DNA from: Anaerostipes butyraticus
GTDB taxonomy: Bacteria; Bacillota; Clostridia; Lachnospirales; Lachnospiraceae
Assembly: GCF_016586355.1 (NCBI RefSeq)
Contig: NZ_BLYI01000043.1
Span: forward strand, 124,001 to 188,000
Length of the DNA: 64,000 bases
Reading direction: 5' to 3'
The notes under the pieces: model-generated
Told to the model about the DNA's origin: nothing
What the model saw: the letters and a program-made list of their open reading frames with translations, nothing else
The model's database searches: none
Position numbers and translations under genes: made by a program
Part shown: one piece after another, positions 34,861 through 41,929 of the stretch
Layout of the letters: every line of letters starts with the position of its first letter
Numbering within the stretch: position 1 is the first letter of the stretch

Positions 34861-35754
34861 CTAGAGGTACGGAATCCTGAAATAATCCAGATATGCCTTG
34901 TAACGATCCTGTGCTGTCAGGCAGGTATCCCTCAGATATCCCTTCTCGTGATTCCATTCTCTCAAACCACGATAGTAGAACATTTTTAAATCATCTTCAA
35001 TAATAAATGGAACAATATTATATTTCAGACATTCTTTCAGCATGATCAGCCTTCCCACGCGTGCGTTTCCGTCCTGAAACGGATGAATCCGCTCAAACTT
35101 CACATGGAAATCCAGAATATCTTCCAATGTCTTCTTTTCCTTTTTATTATATAATGTCAGCAGCAACTTTATCTTTTGAGGAACTTCTTCTGGCAGTGCG
35201 GTTTCCATGCCGCCCACTTCATTCGGCATCTTTTTATAATCTCCCACCACAAACCAGTCTTTTCTGGAATCGCTGGTTCCTGTCTTTAAAATCAGATGGA
35301 GTTCTTTTATCAGCTTTTCTGATAATACAGATTTTGCCTGATCAATTACGAGATCCACGCATCGGAAATGATTCACTGTCTCCAGTACATCATCAACATT
35401 CACTGCTTCATTTTCTATTCCAACGGTATTCGTTTCAAAAATATACCGGGTCTGTTCGTGCGTCAGCCGGCTTCCTTCCATATGATTGGAATTATACGTC
35501 AGTTCAATCTGTGTCTTATGATAAATACCGCCCGAATACTGGTCTGCCTTCTCTTCTGTTAATCTGTCCAGAAGCATATTCGCTGTTTCTTTTTTCTTAT
35601 TGCTTCGTTCTGGTTTTTTCGCATCTTCAGGAATCTTCCATGTCTTTCCGGAAAGAAAGGCTCCCGGAATCCGTTCCTGTGCACAATAATTTCTGACACT
35701 TCGCTCTGACAGATTCCATTTTTCTGCCGTTTCACTGACCGAAAGATACCGCAT
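34861..35754 (-). CDS. Fic family protein with N-terminal MerR-like HTH
   Basis: 297 residues. Residues 1-50 form a MerR-type HTH (LSVSETAEKWNLSERSVRNY, then IPGAFLSGKTWKIPED). An inhibitory helix motif SNHMEG (S/T-x-x-x-E-G) is at about residue 97. The Fic core reads HVKFERIHPFQDGNARVGR (about 230), with Ala in place of Gly in the usual HPFxDGNGRxxR; catalytic His and the phosphate-binding residues remain. Family reaction: transfer of AMP from ATP to protein hydroxyls, kept off by the inhibitory helix. It may autoregulate through its HTH. Monocistronic. Confidence 0.9.
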   Translation of the reverse strand: MRYLSVSETAEKWNLSERSVRNYCAQERIPGAFLSGKTWKIPEDAKKPERSNKKKETANMLLDRLTEEKADQYSGGIYHKTQIELTYNSNHMEGSRLTHEQTRYIFETNTVGIENEAVNVDDVLETVNHFRCVDLVIDQAKSVLSEKLIKELHLILKTGTSDSRKDWFVVGDYKKMPNEVGGMETALPEEVPQKIKLLLTLYNKKEKKTLEDILDFHVKFERIHPFQDGNARVGRLIMLKECLKYNIVPFIIEDDLKMFYYRGLREWNHEKGYLRDTCLTAQDRYKAYLDYFRIPYL

Positions 35755-35795
35755 ACTTTACTTTCACCTCTTTTCCACAATTTCCATCTTGTATA

Positions 35796-36962
35796 TCAGT
35801 AATAATACCTCAGACTTCGGTTGATTTCTTCCATCGTCCTCTTTTTTGCTCTTGTTTTTTCTGACCATTCAGCCATGAATTCATATTCCGGAGATTCGGA
35901 GTCAGAAATAATGCTCAGATATCTTTCGAATCCAGCCGGTCTTCCTACATCTTCCGGCGGTCTTTCACCTTCACTTTCCAGCAGAAACGGGAAGCGGTTC
36001 TGGCTGTCCTTTATTATTTTTTCCAACAGGATCTCATGCTCCCATTCATCTCCAAAATCATATGTATAAAGACATCGTTCGGCATCCCCGAAAATTTCCC
36101 GCAGACTTGTCCGGTTTTCATATCTCACTTCATATTTATCCGGCTCCAGATAATCCTCTGCTTCCGGATTTTCCCCGTCGACAATTCTTATTTTTATCGG
36201 CTGTGTATATAATAGAGTATGTTTCTTCGGTACATACGTCTCATCAGGTACAGTAAACTCATGAAGGTGATAATCAAACCAGCCGAAGATTTCCTGTATT
36301 ACCCGATGCAGATGTCTGAATGTGCATCGGGACGGAATGAGAATGCGGCGCCAGATATCATGTCCGTCAAGCATAAGTTTAATTTTTAACTGATAATTTT
36401 CAATCTGAAGCATCTGTTCCCAGTTCTCTTCCGGCATTCCTTTCATCAGGCAAAGCCCTCGGAATAGTCTTTCCGAAGGATAATCATATTCTCCCCCAAA
36501 TTTTACAAGATAACGTCCGAGTGTCAGACTGATTCGTTTCTGTATCACGGATCCTTCATCCACAAGGTCAATATAATAGTATCTCACTGTCTCGCACGTC
36601 TTATTCAGGTTTGCCACAAGACTTCTCCCCGCCGTTTTTGAGTATACCGCATTGCCGCAATTCTGAAAATATTCCTCTATAACACTCTCCGGCACTCCTT
36701 CTTCCCGGAATGCTGCCCGGATTCCTTCTTTCACCCGCTTTTCCAGCTGTGCAATATCCTTTGCTTTTGGGCGATACAAAACAATCGGGTATTTCGTCAG
36801 ATTATTCATACATACGATTGCTTTCTTTCGGTTGATCGTAATATAATTCACATGCCATGAATAGAATCCATCCGCCCCGTCATCACAGTCAGCCGCCGGA
36901 AGCATTTCAATTTTTTTCCTGTCCATTTTATCAAGCATCTTTTTTGTACATTGAAGATACAT
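35796..36962 (-). CDS. plasmid pRiA4b ORF-3-like family protein
   Basis: 388 residues in two parts. The N-terminal about 180 residues (DUF6933-like; ITINRKKAIVCMNNLTKYPIVL broken by its turn) precede a C-terminal pRiA4b_Orf3 domain: YQLKIKLMLDGHDIWRRILIP, F-x-x-LH-x-x-IQ-x-x-FGW, and YDFGDEWEHEI near 320. The biochemical role is not known; relatives ride on plasmids, islands and insertion elements. It follows the DUF1186/SEC-C gene by 14 bases and is the last gene of that operon. Confidence 0.85.
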   Translation of the reverse strand: MYLQCTKKMLDKMDRKKIEMLPAADCDDGADGFYSWHVNYITINRKKAIVCMNNLTKYPIVLYRPKAKDIAQLEKRVKEGIRAAFREEGVPESVIEEYFQNCGNAVYSKTAGRSLVANLNKTCETVRYYYIDLVDEGSVIQKRISLTLGRYLVKFGGEYDYPSERLFRGLCLMKGMPEENWEQMLQIENYQLKIKLMLDGHDIWRRILIPSRCTFRHLHRVIQEIFGWFDYHLHEFTVPDETYVPKKHTLLYTQPIKIRIVDGENPEAEDYLEPDKYEVRYENRTSLREIFGDAERCLYTYDFGDEWEHEILLEKIIKDSQNRFPFLLESEGERPPEDVGRPAGFERYLSIISDSESPEYEFMAEWSEKTRAKKRTMEEINRSLRYYY

Positions 36963-36976
36963 CTCTTTCCACCGCC

Positions 36977-38296
36977 TTACTTCTTCATTGTTTTTGTCCA
37001 GCTTTTAACCTCTTTATATGCGGCCTGATCTTCTGCGTCTTTCAGTAATTTCAAAAGTCTGTCAAGCCATTCCTCATTCCGATAATGAATACTGTGTTTT
37101 TTGTCAAAATCTTCGAGCGATGTTATGTTTTCCCTGGCTGCCATTTCAACTGCCTTCTGGTATGCCAGATACAGATATTCTTTCGTGCGTCGGTTTTCTT
37201 TTCGCTCATCCCGGTTCCAGATCAACCCCGGGCGATGCATCAGGCCAAGATACAGGATTTTATCTGTCTCAATACTTTCCCTGTCATAATAATCATCCAG
37301 ATATACTCTTCCCGGTTTCCTCTCACCGACTGTAACCGGATACCGCTCCAGCCATCTGCTTCGTTCTTCAGGCGTTTCAATTTCATCAATAGGCTCTTTC
37401 GGCTTATTCATACAGCATAATTTATACTTCTTCCCGCTTCCACATGGACAGGGCTCATTTCTTCCGATTTTCTTTTTTCGTATTGGAGGATTCAAGGTCC
37501 TCTCCATTTTCATTAACATTTTTTCAAAGTCTGCATCACTCATATCCGGATCCCTCATATCACTGTCAGTAAACATCGCCCATGACCTGAGATATTCAGC
37601 GGCATCCATTGATTTCGCACAAAACCTTTCTCCTTTCTCTCTGTATTCAAACATAAGATCTACACAGGAATCATAAGCTCCCAGATACCCTTCATCCATT
37701 AAATCATGGTCAAACATATAGCGGATTTCCGGAAGCATATCGACAAAATGACATCTGCAAATCAAATCTGCTATGCTGTTATAGATATGGTCATATCCTT
37801 GTGCCTCATGAATTTTCTGTGAAAGAAAACTTTTCCAGTCTGACTCTGGAATCTCACCATCCAGATATAACTGGCCCATCACTTCCAGCACATCTGCCCG
37901 GACATACTCATCGACTGTTTTATCGGCAATCATCTGTTTTAACCGATTCATGTCTCCATCATATGTGTTATACAGAATATCAGACAATCCTGATGTAACA
38001 GTATCTCCGATCAGATAGTCGACAGTCTCCGGAGGGAGAGACACAAGTTCCGTAATCTTTTGAAATGCTTCTTTGTCCTGAAACTGCCCCAGCAGAAACA
38101 GTGCGTAAAAATGTAGCTGATAATCACTATCCAGCTTTGCTTTTTCCCGTACTGCTTTTTCCAACGCTTCCCTCAGATACAGTTTCGTCTCTTCTTCATT
38201 CTCTGTTATCACCCGGAATGCCTCTTCAGGGAAGTCTTGACTTCTGTATGTAATCTTTACAATCGCTTTCTCTGTTTCATTTCCTGTTGTAATCAT
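36977..38296 (-). CDS. DUF1186 and SEC-C domain protein
   Basis: 439 residues. The N-terminal 250 residues are helical HEAT-like repeats of DUF1186 type (HFYALFLLGQFQDKEAF; YVRADVLEVMGQLY). A SEC-C zinc knuckle, [16 protein letters not shown], follows at about residue 290, then a helical tail of 140 residues. AGGAG lies 10 bases before the ATG, inside the preceding small ORF, whose stop is 2 bases upstream, so translation is probably coupled. Role unknown. It pairs with the pRiA4b-like gene. Confidence 0.82.
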   Translation of the reverse strand: MITTGNETEKAIVKITYRSQDFPEEAFRVITENEEETKLYLREALEKAVREKAKLDSDYQLHFYALFLLGQFQDKEAFQKITELVSLPPETVDYLIGDTVTSGLSDILYNTYDGDMNRLKQMIADKTVDEYVRADVLEVMGQLYLDGEIPESDWKSFLSQKIHEAQGYDHIYNSIADLICRCHFVDMLPEIRYMFDHDLMDEGYLGAYDSCVDLMFEYREKGERFCAKSMDAAEYLRSWAMFTDSDMRDPDMSDADFEKMLMKMERTLNPPIRKKKIGRNEPCPCGSGKKYKLCCMNKPKEPIDEIETPEERSRWLERYPVTVGERKPGRVYLDDYYDRESIETDKILYLGLMHRPGLIWNRDERKENRRTKEYLYLAYQKAVEMAARENITSLEDFDKKHSIHYRNEEWLDRLLKLLKDAEDQAAYKEVKSWTKTMKK

Positions 38297-38298
38297 AA

Positions 38299-38403
38299 CT
38301 AAACTTCTCCTTTTATTTCAGCCGTCTGTTCCTTTATCAATTTCCAGATATTTTCTATTCTCGAACTCCATTTTATAAAAACAGCCGGTCTCCTGACCGG
38401 CAT
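38299..38403 (-). CDS. 34-residue small ORF leading the DUF1186 operon
   Basis: ATG at 38403 with AGAGG 5 bases upstream; ends with TAG 2 bases before the DUF1186 ATG. The peptide is basic and amphipathic, starting MPVRRPAVFIKWSSR and holding a W-K-L-I-K centre. A canonical promoter lies 18 bases upstream, so this is the first cistron. A 7-bp hairpin (GCCGGTC/GACCGGC, 38384-38401), followed by TGTTTTTAT, overlies its first codons and could act as an attenuator. No family known to me. It could be a leader peptide and not a functional protein. Confidence 0.5.
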   Translation of the reverse strand: MPVRRPAVFIKWSSRIENIWKLIKEQTAEIKGEV

Positions 38404-38420
38404 TATTTCCTCTGTACTTT

Positions 38421-38449
38421 ATTATAACTTTTTTCCATAATTGCTTCAA
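38421..38449 (-). promoter_or_regulatory. SigA promoter of small ORF-DUF1186-pRiA4b operon
   Basis: Minus-strand TTGAAG (38449-38444), 17-base spacer, TATAAT (38426-38421). Confidence 0.7.
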
Positions 38450-38465
38450 CATAATTACAATAATT

Positions 38466-38527
38466 CACGTATTGAAAATCACCTGTTCGTGTAAGCATGG
38501 CAGTCACCTTCCAGGCGTATTGCGCAA
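38466..38527. repeat. diverged short copy of the 2862-2961 repeat
   Basis: Begins CACGTATTG and ends GGCGTATTGCGC; the 48 bases before 38530 align without gaps to the right end of the element at 2862-2961 with about 80 percent identity. It lies next to the right boundary of the island. Confidence 0.5.
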
Positions 38528-38567
38528 AAACCTCTGCGTCATCTATTTTTATTTAACGCAGAGGTTT
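38528..38567 (-). terminator. terminator after the CobW/DUF1980 gene
   Basis: Perfect 12-bp stem AAACCTCTGCGT/ACGCAGAGGTTT; T5 follows on the minus strand. Confidence 0.82.
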
Positions 38568-38581
38568 CCATCATATATTAT

Positions 38582-38602
38582 TTAGAAATAAACTAACGTC
38601 TG
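38582..38602. repeat. right 21-bp direct repeat of accessory island
   Basis: Copy of 30201-30221. Here it is the last codons and stop of the CobW/DUF1980 gene. Confidence 0.75.
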
Positions 38603-39535
38603 TTTCGGCGGTTCTGCCTTTTCAATCCTGGTTGCCGTTAAAACCGGCATGGTTTTGTCATAAGCTTCGTTATACTTTGAATGGATCTGTGCCGTTACCG
38701 TCACCCATTCTTTGTTGATGATCCGCTTCAGGGTCTTTGACTTGGTTTTATGCAGTCTGCAGAGATATCCGATAAAGGTAATATCGTCTTCACAGCAGGT
38801 CATCGCCCTTCGTCCCGGTATGATAACGCCGGACGGCATCTTCGGACTTCTCTGGACCTCACCCTTGAATTCCACCGTCTTTCCTTCATAAACCTGCGGC
38901 CGCTCCATGGCGTCAATATACCAGATTCCGTAATCTTCGTCTGCTACTTTAATGACTTCATCCTGTATATTATATGGAAGAATCTCTTCCATCTCCATTT
39001 CTCTGCCATCGGCTCTTTCAAAACCGACCTGGGCTCTCGGATTTACCGCTTTGATGCTTCTGCGGTAGCTTCCCACATTGGTATTATCGTCACAGCGGTT
39101 GAAAATTACCAGATCCGCCATCTTAAACATTTCCACAAAGATGGATTTCATGTTTTTCAGATACATATCCGCGGTGGAAGCGTCCACTGTTACGATGGTC
39201 TGATAAACTTCCAGATCGGATTCATCTATCACATCCATCAGTCCTTCAATCTGATACATTCCGTTGTATTCAATCATGACTCTGTCCGGATAATAGTTCT
39301 TCTGGCAGGAAATGATAAAGTCTTTGGTCAGGTCTTCGATGCTGTCCAGCTGGATCACAAAGGAATTGGTCTTTTCCAGCATTTCTTTATCATATTCCTC
39401 TTCCCCTTCCTCAAAGCTCAGGATCATGGTTTTTTCCCCGTCATTAAAATAATCCTGGCTCAGGGTATCTTTGATCAGAGTCGTTTTTCCGCTTTCCAGG
39501 AATCCCCAGAACAAATATGCCGGTAATTCATACAT
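38582..39535 (-). CDS. CobW-type GTPase fused to DUF1980/TIGR03943-like domain
   Basis: 317 residues. Walker A FWGFLESGKTTLI at the start, an acidic switch (SFEEGEEEYDKE) where COG0523 proteins carry their CxCC metal motif, and NRCDD as a guanine-specificity loop. The C-terminal about 110 residues (VEFKGEVQRSP, then IPGRRAMTCCEDD, then WVTVTAQI) resemble the C-terminal domain of YcgQ/TIGR03943 proteins, which are usually separate partners of CobW-like permeases. The CxCC motif is missing, but a TCC is present in the fused domain. It lies 12 bases after the His-rich GTPase. Likely metal (zinc) handling. Confidence 0.7.
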   Translation of the reverse strand: MYELPAYLFWGFLESGKTTLIKDTLSQDYFNDGEKTMILSFEEGEEEYDKEMLEKTNSFVIQLDSIEDLTKDFIISCQKNYYPDRVMIEYNGMYQIEGLMDVIDESDLEVYQTIVTVDASTADMYLKNMKSIFVEMFKMADLVIFNRCDDNTNVGSYRRSIKAVNPRAQVGFERADGREMEMEEILPYNIQDEVIKVADEDYGIWYIDAMERPQVYEGKTVEFKGEVQRSPKMPSGVIIPGRRAMTCCEDDITFIGYLCRLHKTKSKTLKRIINKEWVTVTAQIHSKYNEAYDKTMPVLTATRIEKAEPPKQTLVYF

Positions 39536-39547
39536 GCGTCTGTCCTC

Positions 39548-40648
39548 CTATGCCTGCTTTTTAAATAACTCTTCTAATTTATCTTCATCTAATTTGGATC
39601 CGATCACGCAGATTCTTCCTGTATAGTCAGCGCTTCCTTCACGGATTTCATATTCTTCCGGAACAAGGTCAAACTGAACCCAGCCGCCTTCTGTCATCGG
39701 AAGGATTCCTTTCGCACGGAGAATGATGCCGTATTCTTCACTGTCTGACAGTGTTTTTAAGATGCTTTCCAGATTATCTTTGCCGTATTTGGCCGGTGTT
39801 TCTTTTCCCCAGCTGGTAAATACTTCATCTGCGTGGTGATGGTGATGATGTCCGTGATCATGATGATGGTGGTCGTGTTCATGGTCATGGTGATGCTCAT
39901 GATCGTGGTGGTGATCGTGTTCATGATCATGATGATGTTCATGATCGTGGTGGTGATGCTCATGATCATGATGATGTTCATGGTCGTGATCGTGATGATG
40001 TCCGCATACCGGGCACACATCCTCCTCTTCCAGCAGTTCTTTTACCAGAGTATTTCCTTCCTCCATGACTTTCAGCATCTGCTCTCCGGTCAGATCATCC
40101 CACGGGGTTGTAATGATGGCTGCTTTTTCGTTATGTTCTCTTAACAGTGCCGTGCACTGATCTAATTTCTCCTCGGAAATGCTGTCGGTTCTGCTTAAGA
40201 TAATCGTTCCGGCATGTTCCACCTGATTGTTGTAGAACTCTCCGAAGTTCTTCATATACATTTTGCATTTCTTTGCATCTGCCACCGTTGTGAAGCTGTT
40301 TAACTGGAGGTCAGCGTCTTCTGCCGCGTTCTGTACGGCACGGATGACATCGGATAATTTTCCTACGCCGGACGGTTCGATGATAATTCTGTCAGGCGCA
40401 TACTCTTTGGAAACCTTTCGAAGAGCCTCCCCGAAGTCTCCCACCAGAGAGCAGCAGATACATCCGGAATTCATTTCCGTCACTTCGATTCCGGCGTCTT
40501 TTAAAAATCCACCGTCAATTCCGATCTCTCCAAATTCATTTTCAATCAGAACAACCTGCTCCCCGCTCAATGCTTCTTTTAATAATTTCTGGATCAGCGT
40601 CGTCTTTCCTGCGCCTAAAAATCCTGAAATAATATCTATTTTTGCCAT
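39548..40648 (-). CDS. COG0523 CobW-family GTPase with long His-rich metal tract
   Basis: 366 residues from the ATG at 40648 (AAGGA, 8-base spacing). Walker A GFLGAGKTTLIQ, the metal motif SGCICCS (CxCC, about residue 65), a switch, and SRTDS as the base-specificity loop. Then a C-P-V-C-G-H pair and about 60 residues almost wholly His, Asp and Glu (DNA 39833-40014), and a CobW C-terminal domain. Relatives (ZNG1, ZagA, YeiR) pass zinc to client enzymes and store it. Candidate Fur/Zur box in the leader. First of a two-gene operon. Confidence 0.9.
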   Translation of the reverse strand: MAKIDIISGFLGAGKTTLIQKLLKEALSGEQVVLIENEFGEIGIDGGFLKDAGIEVTEMNSGCICCSLVGDFGEALRKVSKEYAPDRIIIEPSGVGKLSDVIRAVQNAAEDADLQLNSFTTVADAKKCKMYMKNFGEFYNNQVEHAGTIILSRTDSISEEKLDQCTALLREHNEKAAIITTPWDDLTGEQMLKVMEEGNTLVKELLEEEDVCPVCGHHHDHDHEHHHDHEHHHHDHEHHHDHEHDHHHDHEHHHDHEHDHHHHDHGHHHHHHADEVFTSWGKETPAKYGKDNLESILKTLSDSEEYGIILRAKGILPMTEGGWVQFDLVPEEYEIREGSADYTGRICVIGSKLDEDKLEELFKKQA

Positions 40649-40664
40649 GTCATCGTTCCTTCTT

Positions 40665-40679
40665 TCATAATTATTCTTA
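40665..40679 (-). promoter_or_regulatory. candidate Fur/Zur-family box, CobW leader
   Basis: TCATAATTATTCTTA matches the 7-1-7 box TGATAATNATTATCA at 11 of 14 positions when read on the minus strand. It lies immediately downstream of the minus promoter. Confidence 0.45.
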
Positions 40680-40688
40680 TACAAAGCT

Positions 40689-40716
40689 ATTTTACTACTT
40701 ACAAAAAATTTGTCAA
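40689..40716 (-). promoter_or_regulatory. CobW operon promoter
   Basis: Minus-strand TTGACA (40716-40711), 16-base spacer, TAAAAT (40694-40689). Its -35 overlaps the -35 of the divergent promoter. Confidence 0.6.
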
Positions 40717-40738
40717 AAGATTCTTCGTGTCTTATAAT
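40710..40738 (+). promoter_or_regulatory. promoter of the alcohol dehydrogenase gene
   Basis: TTGTCA (40710-40715), 17-base spacer, TATAAT (40733-40738). Confidence 0.75.
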
Positions 40739-40743
40739 AGTTC

Positions 40744-40758
40744 TGATATTAATTATCA
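40744..40758 (+). promoter_or_regulatory. candidate Fur/Zur-family box, dehydrogenase leader
   Basis: TGATATTAATTATCA matches TGATAATNATTATCA at 13 of 14 positions and sits at the expected transcription start. It extends to a perfect dyad CTGATA-TTAAT-TATCAG (40743-40759). Confidence 0.65.
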
Positions 40759-40775
40759 GTTATAAGGAGGAAGTT

Positions 40776-41867
40776 ATGGAACACTCAAGGTATTTTTATC
40801 CAAACTATTCCATTGGCACAGACGCTTACGCGGATGTTCCCCAGGTGTGCCGCAAATATGGAACCAAAGCTGTTATTATCGGCGGAACCCGTGCACTGAA
40901 AGCTGCCGCAGACCGAATTAAGGACGCAGTAAAAGGCAGCGAGATAGAAATTACAGGAGTTTTTGAATACGGAGGAGAGGCAAGCCGTGAAAATATGGAC
41001 ATGCTGAACTCCCATCCGGAAGTCCGCGAGGCAGATATGATTTTTGCCTGCGGCGGCGGAAAAGCAATCGACACCTGCAAAGTGCTTGCTCAGGAAAGTT
41101 CCCGTCCGTTCTTTACATTCCCAACCATTGCTTCTACCTGTGCTTCCTGCACATCCCTGGGCATTATCTATCATCCGGACGGATCTTTAAGGGAGTATTC
41201 TTTCCAGGAAAAACCGGCAGAATGGATTTTCATCAATACCCAGGTCATTGCGGAAGCTCCGGAAAAATATCTGTGGGCCGGAATCGGCGACACCATGGCT
41301 AAATTCTACGAATGCACCATCAGCGCCAGAGGAGACGTTCTGGATCATGCTACTTCCATGGGTGTGCAGATCAGCCATCTTTGTGCCGAACCTCTGGTAA
41401 AATACGGCGTAGAAGCTCTGGAAGAATGCAGAAACAACAAAGCAGGCAATGCTTTAAGAGAAATCGTGCTTGGCATCATCGTCTCTACCGGTTTTGTTTC
41501 CAACTTAGTCGGCATTGACTTAAACACCGGTCTTGCTCACGCATGCTACAATGGATTTACCGTATGCAGATCTACAGAAGAACACGGACATCTCCACGGT
41601 GAGATCGTTGCTTACTGTATCCTGATCCTGCTGCTTGTAGATCATCAGGAAAAAGAATTTGAAAGAATTTTTGAATTTTCCAGAAAAATGGGATTCCCGA
41701 CACGTCTGTCCCACATCCATGCCTCTCTTGATGATATGGATGCAGTAATTAAGAAAGCATTAGACGGCATTGACGTAAGAAAATGGCCATATGAGGTAAC
41801 ACCGGATATGATCCTCAACGCAGTGAAAAAGATTGAAGCTTACAACGATGAAAAAGGCATAAAATAG
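40776..41867 (+). CDS. iron-containing (GldA-type) alcohol dehydrogenase
   Basis: 363 residues from the ATG at 40776 (AAGGAGG, 5-base spacing). Rossmann domain with ACGGGKAIDTCK (the GGGK nucleotide loop), then metal ligands in GIGDTMAKF (D), GLAHACYNG (H) and EEHGHLHGEIVAY (H), as in glycerol dehydrogenase and 3-dehydroquinate-like enzymes. Residues near TIASTCASCTSL match the GldA subgroup. NAD-dependent, metal-dependent (Zn or Fe); substrate unknown. The Fur-like box and divergent zinc GTPases suggest metal-controlled expression, possibly a stand-in enzyme for metal limitation. Confidence 0.85.
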   Translation: MEHSRYFYPNYSIGTDAYADVPQVCRKYGTKAVIIGGTRALKAAADRIKDAVKGSEIEITGVFEYGGEASRENMDMLNSHPEVREADMIFACGGGKAIDTCKVLAQESSRPFFTFPTIASTCASCTSLGIIYHPDGSLREYSFQEKPAEWIFINTQVIAEAPEKYLWAGIGDTMAKFYECTISARGDVLDHATSMGVQISHLCAEPLVKYGVEALEECRNNKAGNALREIVLGIIVSTGFVSNLVGIDLNTGLAHACYNGFTVCRSTEEHGHLHGEIVAYCILILLLVDHQEKEFERIFEFSRKMGFPTRLSHIHASLDDMDAVIKKALDGIDVRKWPYEVTPDMILNAVKKIEAYNDEKGIK

Positions 41868-41889
41868 ATCTTATTTCATGTGATAACAG

Positions 41890-41929
41890 AAAGGAGCACC
41901 TTAGCTTTTTTGCTAAAATGCTCCTTTTT
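41890..41929. terminator. bidirectional terminator
   Basis: AAAGGAGCA/TGCTCCTTT outer stem and inner TAGC/GCTA, loop T6. The stop codon of the convergent gene (41913-41915) lies in the hairpin. Confidence 0.8.

Noticed and set aside
30201-38602. Prophage or integrative conjugative element
   Set aside because: No integrase, transposase, relaxase, structural or conjugation genes are visible; only the flanking repeats suggest mobility.
38750-39526. Long open frame antisense to the CobW/DUF1980 gene
   Set aside because: No ribosome site; mirrors the codon bias of the true gene. Similar antisense frames at 15731-16519, 3527-4246 and 24284-25012 were rejected for the same reason.
39833-40014. Repetitive DNA resembling a small tandem array or CRISPR
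   Set aside because: The period follows codons for His, Asp and Glu within one long reading frame; there are no spacers of fixed length and no cas genes.
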